From Bdellovibrionales bacterium (GTDB taxonomy: Bacteria > Bdellovibrionota > Bdellovibrionia > Bdellovibrionales > Bdellovibrionaceae), in contig JAFEAQ010000011.1 in the NCBI GenBank assembly GCA_018266295.1, positions 1-64,000 of the forward strand: DNA of 64,000 nucleotides. The letters are read 5' to 3'. Below, one piece after another: positions 46,340 to 57,347 of the stretch. The position numbers were made by a program, and so were the translations under genes. Within the stretch, counting starts at the first letter, position 1, and each line of letters starts with the position of its first letter. The notes beneath the pieces were generated by a model. The model saw only the letters and a list, made by a program, of their open reading frames with translations, was not told the DNA's origin and made no database searches.

Positions 46340-47923
46340 CTAGCGTTGCACTTCTGTCCACTCGGAGGTCGTATCCGTCGGCAATAAGAGTCCCGTATAA
46401 ATGTACCCTGTTTGACCTTGATAAGTGACGCGGTAATAGACTTTGTTGTTGCTGTCTTCGATGAAGACTTCCTGTACTTGCAGCTGAGTGCCCTTAGGAA
46501 TTAAGCGAATCAAGGTGCCACCAGGAGTCGTTCTGTGATTTACGCCGGCTGAATTCACAACCTTCACGTACTCGCCGGCCTTCGCAAGCGTGCTTGGCAA
46601 ATTGCTATTTGTCGCAACCACCGCCCACGTAAGGTAGTCGGTTTTATTGCCACCGAAAACATAACCCTCTTTGCCTTGATAATTCACTTTGTAGTAACGC
46701 TCATTATCAGGCGCACTCCGAAGCTCGAAATCAAGAACGGTCACGACTTGATCTTTAGGGACCATACTAACGATACCGCCGCCCGGGCTTGCGCGCAGAT
46801 TGGTATTTTTTTGAATCTCAATATTGGTACCGACGGGATAAAGAGTGCTTTCATAGCTCTTACAAAGGGCATGACGATCCTGATTCGCCGGCGAGTAACT
46901 TGCCAGAACCGTGTCCTTCACCGCTGTTGCTTCATCAACACTGTAGGGACTGATTTGTTTGAGGCAAATCGCATCGCGCGCCTCCGTCACACAAGAGGCC
47001 TTTGAATTACTAATGACACAGTAAGGACCTGCAGAACTTTTATAAAGCACGCCGGACTTCAAGGCCGGAGCTTCCGTGCCTGATCCAGGCGCTGGGCAGT
47101 TTTCTTTTTTCTCAATCAAGCAAGCCACATCAATCGAGGCTTTCTTGTTCGGATTTGTCCCGTATTTTTCCCAAAGACGTTTACTGTAGTGAGTATAGAA
47201 GTTTTTATCGTTCTGCGCCCACTTGTCATTAGGATCCGTCCAGCGGCAGATCTTGCCAGAGCCTCCATTGTAGGCCGCCCACGAAGCACGAATGCGTGCT
47301 TCGTAGTTCGTGGCAGACTTCACGCAGGTTTGCGACGGAGCTTTCTCCCAGTTTTTATAGAAGATATCCATCGCGTAAGTCAGATTGGTGATGAGGTTCC
47401 AAGCCGTGCCGTTTGTAACCGCCGGAAAGTGCGCACGGTCATCAATTTGCATCATCCCATGACCATGACCGTAATCGCCTCTCATCATCTTCAGACGAGC
47501 ATCTGTGGCTTTACGATAGTGACTCCAGTAACTCTCATGACTGGCCGTCGCTTGAATACCGAGCACCCACCAAGAAACCTCGGTGGAGGATACTGTCGGT
47601 TTACGTTTCTTAAGGTAATAAGCAGCCGCCTCTTTAATGACGGCATTCATCTCATCAACATAACGAGAACGCTCCGTCGAGGCCGCCGTGTCGCTATAGA
47701 TGAGCTGTCCGTAGTTGCCGGTGACATACTTATCATCACCAAAGGCATTGGCGTTACAGGCTTGTGGAGCTCGACCATAGTTATATTCACCACCCACACG
47801 ATCATTACATTTGTAGTAATCCGCCGTCGCCGCACTGGCCGCAAACGGAGTTCCCGAAACAACCGCAAAACCCAAGCCCAGAGCCAAAACCGTCTTAAAA
47901 AGAGAATAGTTTTTTGTTTCCAT
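46340..47923 (-). CDS. Lytic transglycosylase-like protein with two SH3b domains
   Basis: The 527-aa protein has a signal peptide (to about residue 30). At residues 110-260 is a lysozyme-like SLT domain: ATASHESYWSHY (catalytic Glu in the ES motif), GHGMMQIDDRAHF (the GLMQ equivalent) and WAAYNGGSGKICRW (the AYN.G equivalent). Two bacterial SH3 domains follow at about 375-440 and 455-520 (NTNLRASPGGGIVSMVPKDQ...GYVFGG and GVNHRTTPGGTLIRLIPKGTQ...GYIYTG), which usually bind peptidoglycan stem peptides. It would cleave glycan strands in its own wall or, in a predator, in prey wall; which one cannot be told from sequence. Confidence 0.82.
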   Translation of the reverse strand: METKNYSLFKTVLALGLGFAVVSGTPFAASAATADYYKCNDRVGGEYNYGRAPQACNANAFGDDKYVTGNYGQLIYSDTAASTERSRYVDEMNAVIKEAAAYYLKKRKPTVSSTEVSWWVLGIQATASHESYWSHYRKATDARLKMMRGDYGHGHGMMQIDDRAHFPAVTNGTAWNLITNLTYAMDIFYKNWEKAPSQTCVKSATNYEARIRASWAAYNGGSGKICRWTDPNDKWAQNDKNFYTHYSKRLWEKYGTNPNKKASIDVACLIEKKENCPAPGSGTEAPALKSGVLYKSSAGPYCVISNSKASCVTEARDAICLKQISPYSVDEATAVKDTVLASYSPANQDRHALCKSYESTLYPVGTNIEIQKNTNLRASPGGGIVSMVPKDQVVTVLDFELRSAPDNERYYKVNYQGKEGYVFGGNKTDYLTWAVVATNSNLPSTLAKAGEYVKVVNSAGVNHRTTPGGTLIRLIPKGTQLQVQEVFIEDSNNKVYYRVTYQGQTGYIYTGLLLPTDTTSEWTEVQR

Positions 47924-47982
47924 GAGTGCCTATCGGCACCCCAAACATCGACTTAACTACCCCCACCCCAAGTCTAGACCAG

Positions 47983-48111
47983 GTGCCAGGTCCTGTTTCT
48001 GGTCGCTGCGCATTAAGTAGAACATAACTACAAGCACACGATGAACTCTCATCTGATTAAAAAAGACCGAAGCTCAGATTGCGCAACGCAACTGGAAACA
48101 GGACCTGGCAC
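47983..48111. repeat. 17-bp perfect inverted repeat, extended imperfect hairpin (REP/MITE-like)
   Basis: GTGCCAGGTCCTGTTTC at 47983-47999 and its complement at 48095-48111 are perfect. Pairing continues imperfectly inward (GTCGCTGCGCAtt against aaTTGCGCAACGCAAC on the right arm), giving a long hairpin of about 129 nt with no coding capacity. The rest of the gap 47924-48237 holds a small CGGAGG/CCTCCG hairpin (48144-48161) and the act terminator. It may be a mobile non-autonomous repeat served by a RAYT such as the one at 162. Confidence 0.72.
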
Positions 48112-48188
48112 TTTTTGTGGGGCGTGCCCTAGAGGTTTCTTACCGGAGGCAGACTCCTCCGATTCCGAATCCTCGTTCAAGGCATAAA

Positions 48189-48215
48189 AAAACCCGGGTA
48201 CGAAGCCCGGGTTTT
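48189..48215 (-). terminator. Rho-independent terminator of the act operon
   Basis: AAAACCCGGG, a 7-base loop, then CCCGGGTTTT makes a 10-bp stem. A run of T follows on the minus strand, 23 bp after the actF stop. Confidence 0.92.
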
Positions 48216-48237
48216 CAAAGTCACTCAAAACGAGGAA

Positions 48238-49440
48238 CTAGTAAGTAACGTGGTGAGTGATCGCCTCTTGCATACGAGGATCTTTCAGAGCCACGATGCT
48301 GTTCTTCGTGAAGAAGCGGAAAAGAACAAACAAGAAGAGACCTGCAAAACCCAAGAACATACCGATTTCCCAGAGACCGAAAGTCACTTGGCCATCGTAG
48401 AAGTTCGGGTAAACCATCCAGTAGATATCAAGGTATTGCATCACAAGGATCAAACCAGAAACTACCAACAAGTGATTCTCGTTACGTTTTGCAGCTTTTG
48501 GAAGAAGAGCCAAGAACGGAACGATGAATCGGAAGATCAACAACGCCATAGAAAGACCCATCCAGCCATTCTGAGCGCGCATGATGTAGTATTCAGTTTC
48601 TTCAGGGATGTTAGCGTACCAAATCAACATGAATTGAGAGAACGCAATATAAGCCCAGAATACTGTGAAACCCTTCATGAACTTAGCCAAGTCATGGTAG
48701 TGGTCTTCAGTCACATAGCCTTTAACCAAACCAGAACGCTTCATGAAGATCGCAATTGGAATGATGATCGCAAAGAATGACTGGAACAAACCTGCAAAGC
48801 AGTAGATCCCGAAGATCGTGCTGTACCAAGTTGGCAAGAGCGACATCAACATATCAACGCTGAACAAAGAGAACGTGATCGCGAAGAATAAGGTGAAGCC
48901 GATAGAGTAACCAACGTTTTTATGAGTCAAAGACTCATCGCCAGACTTATCTTGCTTAAGTGAATTTCCAACCAAGACTTGGCGGAAAGCAACCATCCCC
49001 AAACCGAAAACCAACAAACGGATCACCAAGAATGTGGTGTTCAAGTAAGTTGTTTTAGTTTGCAAAAGAGCGCTCTCAGCCACTCTCTCGTGGTCAGCCC
49101 ATGGGTAGAGGTATTTCAAACCCAAGAGAAGGATCAAGCTTGTTACAACCATCACTGGGATATAAGCAGTCATACCCTCAGCGTAACGGCGAACAGACAC
49201 ACTCCAGCCGGCTTTAGCCAAGTTTTGGATTGCCGACCAGAAAAGGCCGCCCAAGCCAACACAGGCAAAGAAGAAGAATGCAACTAAGTAAGAAGTCCAC
49301 ATTCTGTCTTGGTTTTTCAAAAGACCGAAGATGAATGTAATCAGACCGATTGCGATGAAAACGTAGCTGGTCATTTGCAGAGCTTTTGGAGCCTGGAATT
49401 TACCAACGTGAAGATCGTGGTGGTGATTTGATGCTGCCAT
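48238..49440 (-). CDS. actF: Alternative complex III membrane subunit ActF
   Basis: The 400-aa integral membrane protein has about ten helices, a smaller relative of the NrfD-like ActC. Features are MTSYVFIAIGLITFIFGLL near the start, RRYAEGMTAYIPVMVVTSLIL, and a late FMKGFTVFWAYIAFSQFMLIWYANIPEETEYY, which is characteristic of ActF. It belongs to the quinol-oxidising alternative complex III, which replaces the bc1 complex in many non-proteobacterial-type respiratory chains. It is last in the operon, 9 bp after actE and followed by a terminator. No terminal oxidase subunits are in this window downstream of it. Confidence 0.9.
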   Translation of the reverse strand: MAASNHHHDLHVGKFQAPKALQMTSYVFIAIGLITFIFGLLKNQDRMWTSYLVAFFFFACVGLGGLFWSAIQNLAKAGWSVSVRRYAEGMTAYIPVMVVTSLILLLGLKYLYPWADHERVAESALLQTKTTYLNTTFLVIRLLVFGLGMVAFRQVLVGNSLKQDKSGDESLTHKNVGYSIGFTLFFAITFSLFSVDMLMSLLPTWYSTIFGIYCFAGLFQSFFAIIIPIAIFMKRSGLVKGYVTEDHYHDLAKFMKGFTVFWAYIAFSQFMLIWYANIPEETEYYIMRAQNGWMGLSMALLIFRFIVPFLALLPKAAKRNENHLLVVSGLILVMQYLDIYWMVYPNFYDGQVTFGLWEIGMFLGFAGLFLFVLFRFFTKNSIVALKDPRMQEAITHHVTY

Positions 49441-49449
49441 ATCTAAAAC

Positions 49450-50001
49450 CTACTTAGATTCTTTTTGTAAGAAACGAATATAGTTAACAACTTGCCAACG
49501 GTAAGCTTGCGGAATGTGAGAAGCATAAGGACCCATCACACCCTGCCCTTCTGTGATCACATGGTAAATGTGACCATCTGGCCAGCCTTTGATTTTATCA
49601 GTCATGATTGAAGGTGGTTTCAAAGCCATGTTTTTAACAACATTGGAATCTGGATTTCCAGCTCCGGCTTGGCCGTGACAAACTGCACAGTTCGTTTCGA
49701 AGTATTTTTGACCTACTTTCAAAACGTCTGGAGACATATTGCCTGCCAATGGATTTGCCTGCTTAGAGCCGCCTTCGATATCACCCTTGTATTTGTACGG
49801 AGTGAAACCTACAGGAACTGTGTGCTCTGCAGGAACTCTCATACCAGAGTGATTTGGTGAAGACTCGTCGTACTCCTGAGCTTTGATCGCCGGAGACTCC
49901 ATCATGTCTTGGATGATTTCAACGTTGGTTTTGTCACCCTTAGCTCCGCATGCTGAAAGTGCCAGAGCTGCTGCTGCCAAAGTAATCTTAGTCATTTTCA
50001 T
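49450..50001 (-). CDS. actE: Alternative complex III monohaem cytochrome c subunit ActE
   Basis: The 183-aa lipoprotein has lipobox LSACG and one haem motif CAVCHGQAGAG. The axial methionine is plausibly in VITEGQGVMGPYASHI, as in class I cytochromes c. ActE passes electrons from the complex to a downstream carrier or oxidase in the periplasm. The start overlaps the actD stop (TAATG) with GGCGGAG upstream. The cytochrome c maturation proteins needed are encoded just ahead of the operon. Confidence 0.92.
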   Translation of the reverse strand: MKMTKITLAAAALALSACGAKGDKTNVEIIQDMMESPAIKAQEYDESSPNHSGMRVPAEHTVPVGFTPYKYKGDIEGGSKQANPLAGNMSPDVLKVGQKYFETNCAVCHGQAGAGNPDSNVVKNMALKPPSIMTDKIKGWPDGHIYHVITEGQGVMGPYASHIPQAYRWQVVNYIRFLQKESK

Positions 50002-50527
50002 TAGTACTCCGCCACTTTTTTCACGTCAGAAGCACCCAACTCACGGAAGAAGCGTTCAATCTTAGCTTCGTCGTAGCCAGTGTCGTTTTGTGGGATGAAG
50101 ATTGCGAATTTATGTGAAGTCAGATCAGGATCGATCGTTGGCGGATCGATTTTTGGCATTTTCGTCGCGTAGAACAAAGCTGCTACGGAGCTCAATGCCG
50201 CAAACAAGATCGTCAACTCGAACATGATCGGAATGAACGCAGGCAATGAGAACGCCGGTTTACCACCAACATTGATTGGCCAGTTCACAGCCGAAGTCCA
50301 CCAAGTCAAAAGCAAACCGCTCGTCAAACCAACAACCCCCATCACCATAGTAACGTAAGGGATCCAAGATCTTTTGATACCGCAAGCTTCTTCCATACCG
50401 TGAACAGGATAAGGAGTAATAGCATCGAACTTTGTGTAGCCGCTTTCGCGAGTTTTAGCAGCAGCCTTAATCACTGCGTGCTCGTCAGTCCAGATACCGG
50501 CAATTCCGCCAATTCCAACTTTTGCCA

Positions 50528-50528
<1 letters not shown>
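50001..50528 (-). CDS. actD: Alternative complex III subunit ActD (DUF3341)
   Basis: The 175-aa protein has an N-terminal cytoplasmic domain (GIAGIWTDEHAVIKAAAKTRESGY, then FDAITPYPVHGMEEACGI, the DUF3341 signature) and two membrane helices (VTMVMGVVGLTSGLLLTWW and FIPIMFELTILFAALSSVAALF). A C-terminal tail (YDEAKIERFFRELGA) lies in the cytoplasm. It is a structural subunit. Both its start and its stop sit in TAATG overlaps with its neighbours, giving strict translational coupling. Confidence 0.93.
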
Positions 50529-51888
<1,360 letters not shown>

Positions 51889-51889
<1 letters not shown>

Positions 51890-54800
51890 TAGTGGCCGCC
51901 TTTCTCAGCAACGACTGTCTCTTTATCATTGTTGCGGATCTTAGAAAGATAACGAACTGAAGGAGCCGCATGCCACTCTTCGAGAAGAGCGTATGAACGC
52001 GGTTCATCTTTGAACATCTTAGCTACTTGGCTTTCAGGATCATTCAAATCGCCGAAAGTGATCGCTTGCGAAGGACATGCCGTTTGGCAGGCAGTTTTAA
52101 CATCGCCATCCTTCAACTTGCGGCCTTCCAATTTCGCTTTGTTCTTACCTTCTTTGATTCTGTGAACGCAGAAAGTACATTTTTCCATAACCCCGCGAGT
52201 ACGAACACCAACGTCTGGATTCAATGCCATGTGAGTCGGTTTTTCGATATTCTTCGCGTAATTGAACCAGTTAAAGCGACGAACTTTGTATGGACAGTTG
52301 TTCGAGCAGTAACGAGTACCAACGCAACGGTTGTAAACCATTTCATTCAAACCTTCGTCACTGTGAACAGTCGCAAGAACCGGGCACACAGTTTCGCAAG
52401 GAGCATTGTCACAGTGTTGGCACATAACCGGTTGGAATACCGCCAAAGCGTCTTCTGGCTTACCAACGAAGTAACGGTCGACACGCAACCAGTGCATTTC
52501 ACGGCCTTGCAATACGTATGTCTTACCAACAACTGGAATGTTATTCTCAGATTGGCAAGCCGTCATACAAGCAGAGCAGCCTGTGCATGTGTTCAAGTCA
52601 ACAGCCATACCCCATTTGTGACCATTGTATTGATGGCCAGACCAAATGTTCCATGTCTTGTGTCTGTGAACGCCGGCGTGTTCATCTTTCATGTAATCTT
52701 TGAGCGTTGCTTCCGCAACGATCATACGACCTTCCATGGAGTTGTTACCAGCTACGCATGCAAGGTTGTATTTCTTAGAAGTCTTCGTCAGAGTCGCTGG
52801 TTGGCCAGCGAAGATCGCGCCATTTTTTAGAGTCACGAACTCAAACATGTTCTTACCGATGCCGTTGGCTACTTTACCTGCTTTGGTGCGGCCGTAACCA
52901 ACTGCTACTGCAAAAACGTCGTCATGCAAGCCCGGCTGAATGTGAACTGGAAGCTCGACTTTTTTATCGCCGACTTTCAATTCAACAACCGTAGATTCCT
53001 TCAACGACAGTTTTTCTGCCGTCGCAATAGAAACGCTCACGTAGTTGTCCCAAACGATTTTAGTGACTGGATCTGGCAACTCTTGCAACCAAGGAACGTT
53101 TGCCAAAGTACCATCACCCATTTGAACTGTTGGATACAACACCAACTCGTAGCCAGAAGCATTTGTTGCTGGCTTGATAGAGCTAAAGGCATCTGCCTTG
53201 AATGAACGTGCTGAAGAAGATTTTACTTCGCCAACAGAACCTGTTTGCAGAACTTCATTCCAGAAGTCTTCGAAGCCTTTGCCTTTAGCAAATTTCGGCT
53301 GGATTTCTTCTTTCCAGTAGTTTCTCAAGTAGTCATAGAAAGTTTCGTAAGCAGTCAAACGCTTAGGACCCACGTTTGCCAAGTAAGCCCAAGTCATCAA
53401 AGTGAGTTGGAACGAACGAGTGTCATACATAGGACGGATGGCAGGTTGTTGAATCGCAAAAACGCCTTCAGCAAACTCTGCATCACCCCAAGTTTCCAAA
53501 GCATGGTTGTCCGGAGCGATGTAAGTCGCGTGCTCGCCCGTCTCGTCGATACGGTCGCCTGTGTAGACAACCATTTCAACTTTGCGAAGAGCTTCAACAA
53601 AGCCAGACTCTTGTGGAAGAGCATAAGCTGGATTTACACGGTGGATGATCAAAGTTTTCACTTTGCCCGCGTTCATATCCGCGATGAGTTTTTCCATATC
53701 AGCGTAAGAGGCTTTCATGCCTGGAACGCCGTTTTTCCCGTCAACAGTTTTGCCTTCGTTATCCAGCAAGCTGTTCAAGAAGTTCACAGCAATTTGCAAC
53801 TCGCGCGAACGAGAAGTCAAAGTCTGCAAACCACCCGCGACGACGAGAGACTCGCCTTTGTTTTCCCAAAGATCAGCCGCCACCTTGTTGAAGAGAGCTG
53901 GTTCGATACCCAATTTCTGAGCTGTGTTTGCGTAAGAAACGAGGCTTTCTTTGAATTTTTCATTGTTAGCGTAAGAAGAAACGCCTTTGTTCACAACAAG
54001 CGCGTTGATCAAACCCATCACAACATCGAGTTGCTGAGAAGGTTTAATTTTGAAGCGGATATCCGCATTTGCACCCGTGAGAGAGTAGCTAGAGTCAAAA
54101 GAAACCAATTTCGACATTTTCTTAGGATCTCTGCGACCTGCTGAAAACTGAGCCTGGAACTGAGTTGGATTCAACCAAGTACCCAAGAAATCTGCATCAA
54201 TAGAGACGATCATTTTAGCTTTGTCGAAACGGTAGTGAGGAACAACAGCTTCACCGTAAGAAGCTTTTTGACCTTCACGCAGCTCTTCACTTGCAAACGG
54301 CTCCCAAGAAACGTGGTCCGCTTTGAAAGCTTGTGCAAAGTCAGAAACAACTGCGCGAGTTGACGGAGAAGCAATGTTACCAGTCAAAACAACAGCGCCG
54401 CCCTTTTTCAACTGAGCAACGACTTTGTCATCTAAACCGTCCCATTTAACGCCCACTGTGTCCTTGTTGGTCTTCTTCTCATTGAAGATATTGTATTTAG
54501 GACCTTGGAGTCTCTCTGGATCGTAAAGATTCAAAAGAGCCGCCTGAGAACGAACGCTCAAGCCACCATGAGTAAGTGGGAACTGAGGGTTTGATTCAAT
54601 CTTTACCGGACGGCCTTCGCGTGTCTTAACCAAAACACCGAAGCCACCACTGCCGTCGAAGTATGTCGACGTGTAGAAGTTAGATACACCCAAAGTCACT
54701 TCTTCAGGTTGTTTGTTGTAAGGAACGATTTTTTGCACTGGACGGCGGATGCAACCTGCAGCTGACATCGCGAGAGACGCGCCCATCAACTTCAAGAATT

Positions 54801-55011
54801 CACGGCGTGCCCAACCGCCTTCGCCCGTGTCGCTTTCGCGCAATGGAGAAGACTGGAACTCCGTCTCAGCTTTTTTCAAAAACTCAGGATCATTGTTGTA
54901 ATGCTCGAGAGTCAGCCAGTAAGTATTGTCTCTTTCGATTTGCGGGCGCGCAGCTTTCTTTGCTGCCAATTCCGCTTCGCTATGCTCGTGATCGTGATTC
55001 ATTTCAGACAT
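51889..55011 (-). CDS. actB: Alternative complex III iron-sulfur/molybdopterin-like subunit ActB
   Basis: The 1040-aa protein has a Tat-like signal (RREFLKLMG at residues 69-77). A molybdopterin oxidoreductase-like domain spans roughly residues 100-750; in this family it has lost the cofactor. A C-terminal ferredoxin domain carries four cysteine clusters: [35 protein letters not shown] with CPYKVRR, and [11 protein letters not shown] with CQTACPSQ. These bind three 4Fe-4S centres and one 3Fe-4S centre in known complexes. The start ATG at 55011 has GGAAGG 4 bp upstream. A TTG at 55044 overlaps actA and is less likely. Confidence 0.93.
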
Positions 55012-55031
55012 GGTACCTTCCACAAACTCAA

Positions 55032-55550
55032 TTAGTGGTGACAAGTTGTACAGTTCAAAGGAGCTTTATTCTCTGGTTGACGGTGGCAGTTAATACACCA
55101 GCCCATCGAGAGATCCTGAACCTGAGTGATTTTTGCCATCTTCTCAACTTCGCCATGGCAAGTTTGGCAGTTCACACCTTTCGCAATATGCGCAGAGTGA
55201 TTGAAGTGCACGAAGTCAGGAAGCGCGTGAACGCGAACCCACTCGATAGAACCGCCCTTATCGTAAGCCTCACGCAATTTTTGAATGTGTGGGCTGTCCG
55301 TCTTCACTTGAAGATGGCAGTTCATGCATGTAGAGAGCGCCGGAATGTTTGAGTGGCGAGATCTCTCAACTTGGTTATGACAGTATTGACACTGAATTTG
55401 ATTTTTTGTGACGTGGATTTCGTGGCTGAAAGGAAGCGGCTGTTCTGGCGCGTATCCTTGGTTGTAGCCCCAACCCGGCTGAAATTTACATCCTGCAAGG
55501 CTCAACGCAAGTAGCCCCACTGCTGCAAAAGTTTTAAATACCCGATGCAT
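55032..55550 (-). CDS. actA: Alternative complex III pentahaem cytochrome c subunit ActA
   Basis: The 172-aa lipoprotein has a lipobox LSLAGC and five CXXCH motifs: CQYCH, CMNCH, CQTCH, CINCH and CTTCH. This matches the pentahaem ActA of known complexes. It collects electrons from the ActB iron-sulfur centres in the periplasm. The ATG at 55550 is preceded by AAGGAAG. A longer frame start at 55607 would put a charged segment ahead of the signal and is rejected. It begins actABCDEF. The 108-bp gap before it carries a TATGAT -10-like box without a clear -35. Confidence 0.93.
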   Translation of the reverse strand: MHRVFKTFAAVGLLALSLAGCKFQPGWGYNQGYAPEQPLPFSHEIHVTKNQIQCQYCHNQVERSRHSNIPALSTCMNCHLQVKTDSPHIQKLREAYDKGGSIEWVRVHALPDFVHFNHSAHIAKGVNCQTCHGEVEKMAKITQVQDLSMGWCINCHRQPENKAPLNCTTCHH

Positions 55551-55715
55551 AATCTTCCTTTGCCTGATGATTACAGAGATGTGCCCATGCGGAGAACGCG
55601 CGCGCACATCATAACAATTTTTCGATGGTTCCTATTTAAAAGCGGAATGCATGACTTGTCCACTCTCTTTTTGCAAACTTGATGAGAATTCAGAAGCTTA
55701 GCAGAAAAGCTCTGA

Positions 55716-57347
55716 CTATTTCTTCCGCACAAGTGATGCATAAATCACGAGCAAAAAGTGAGCGACAACAAACGCGGCGACATACTCAACACCGCCGGCG
55801 CCGAAGCCGTAAGAATGAAGCCCCGCGCCGAGCACGAAATTGACTCCGTACCAAGCCATGATGACAAGACTGAAAGTCACAACACCTGCGGCGATCATGC
55901 CGAAGTTGCGGAACCAGCCACCCAAGCGGCCGTGAAGCACTGCGAGATAGCCAAGCAAAGCAATCAACGCCCATGTTTCCTTTGGATCCCAACCCCAGAA
56001 GCGACCCCAGCTGTAGTCCGCCCAAATACCTCCCAGGATAATTCCGGGAGCCAAGAACGCGACACCGATTTGCATTGCTCTGTAGACGGAATTTGCGATG
56101 GCTTTGATCTTCTCGTGGTTCTTCTCTTCACCTTTAATATAGTAAATAAGACCGATATCCCCGAGAACAAACGCCAAGAAAAACGCGGCGTAACTGATTG
56201 TGATTGTCATTACGTGCACAGTCAGCCAGTAGTTACTACGAAGAACGGCCTCAAGCGGCTGAAGTGTTGGATCCAAAACCGCCGGCGCGGAATCGGCGAT
56301 GATCAATGCAACCATCGCCCCCAAAGTTCCGGCGAAGAAAATGAATCGGTACTTGTAAATGATTTCCAATATCGCCGCGAAGACCACAGCCCCCCAGGAC
56401 ATCCACACCACGGTTTCGTACATGTTGGTGACCGGAGCACGATCCATCAGATACATGCGCACGATGAAGCCAAAGGTGTGCAAAACAAAACCCAGGCTCG
56501 CAAAGGTCCAACCCAGTTTCATGAGGCCTGGCTTATTCATTGTCCACACCATCAAAACCATGACAGATGCCAACATATATAAGATGTAGGCCCAACGGAA
56601 CGGATGGAAGTGGTTGTAGAAAACTTCGAGGTTTACTTTAGAATCGTGGCTATAAGCTTCAGGATTATTGCTTTTTGCCACTTCTCTAAATTTGAGAACG
56701 CTTTCATCCAAGGCCTTCGCCGTTTGCTCTAACTGATCCGCCGGAGCATTCTGCGCAACGGCTCCAATACGATCGATGAAAGATTTTGTAAGATTGGCAA
56801 AGGCCTCTTGCTGGTTTCCTTGAAACTCCGCAACAGAAAGCCAGGTCTCACCCTCTTTTGGCGGGATGAGGCGCAGCATGTTGCCGCCGGCAATTTCACG
56901 GAAAACAATCAGCTGGTTTTCCAAACGCTGCAAAGCCTGGAAGTATGGAGTGAGTTTTTCTTTGGATTCGCGCTTGGCTTGAAGCTCTTGCTGAACCATT
57001 GGGAAGCGCTCATTGGCAAAAAGCTCTTCACCCGAGAAGTATCTTTGATCTGCCGGCAAGCCGAGAGCCTTCAAGACTTCGTGATTGCGAACTTCAAAGA
57101 TTTTTTTCCCCTGCCACGCGGTTGGGCTCAGCATCCAAGTGAAGATGATTTCAGAAGCGCCACGGCCTTCGAAGGTCGATTTACCATACACGATCTCAAG
57201 CATTTCTTTAGAGAAAGAATCGTAAGGCTTGATACGACCGGCATCCTGAACCGGCAAGTAAGAAAGAGCATCACCCGAGGCTGCGAAAGCGCCTTTGTAA
57301 ACGAGGAGTGAAATCAAAAGAATCAGAATGACTTGCAAACGTCTCAT
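55716..57347 (-). CDS. ccsA: Cytochrome c biogenesis protein, CcsA/ResC family
   Basis: The 543-aa protein has an N-terminal export segment and a large periplasmic domain (to about residue 240). Seven or eight membrane helices follow, with the haem-handling tryptophan-rich WD region DYSWGRFWGWDPKETWALI and conserved histidines (LTVHVMTITISY, AVLHGRLGG). It is the System II haem-exporting and ligating partner of ResB. The long periplasmic N-terminal domain makes it larger than plastid CcsA. It overlaps resB by 4 bp. Together they mature the six haem-binding sites of ActA and ActE. Confidence 0.9.
   Translation of the reverse strand: MRRLQVILILLISLLVYKGAFAASGDALSYLPVQDAGRIKPYDSFSKEMLEIVYGKSTFEGRGASEIIFTWMLSPTAWQGKKIFEVRNHEVLKALGLPADQRYFSGEELFANERFPMVQQELQAKRESKEKLTPYFQALQRLENQLIVFREIAGGNMLRLIPPKEGETWLSVAEFQGNQQEAFANLTKSFIDRIGAVAQNAPADQLEQTAKALDESVLKFREVAKSNNPEAYSHDSKVNLEVFYNHFHPFRWAYILYMLASVMVLMVWTMNKPGLMKLGWTFASLGFVLHTFGFIVRMYLMDRAPVTNMYETVVWMSWGAVVFAAILEIIYKYRFIFFAGTLGAMVALIIADSAPAVLDPTLQPLEAVLRSNYWLTVHVMTITISYAAFFLAFVLGDIGLIYYIKGEEKNHEKIKAIANSVYRAMQIGVAFLAPGIILGGIWADYSWGRFWGWDPKETWALIALLGYLAVLHGRLGGWFRNFGMIAAGVVTFSLVIMAWYGVNFVLGAGLHSYGFGAGGVEYVAAFVVAHFLLVIYASLVRKK

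Noticed and set aside
48144-48161. tRNA-like fragment (CGGAGG...CCTCCG followed by GATTCCGAATC)
   Set aside because: There is no acceptor stem, anticodon arm or T-loop sequence in correct spacing; it is a simple hairpin.
52027-54144. Long plus-strand frames opposite actB
   Set aside because: They are antisense to a protein with clear iron-sulfur motifs and show no start signals or domains.
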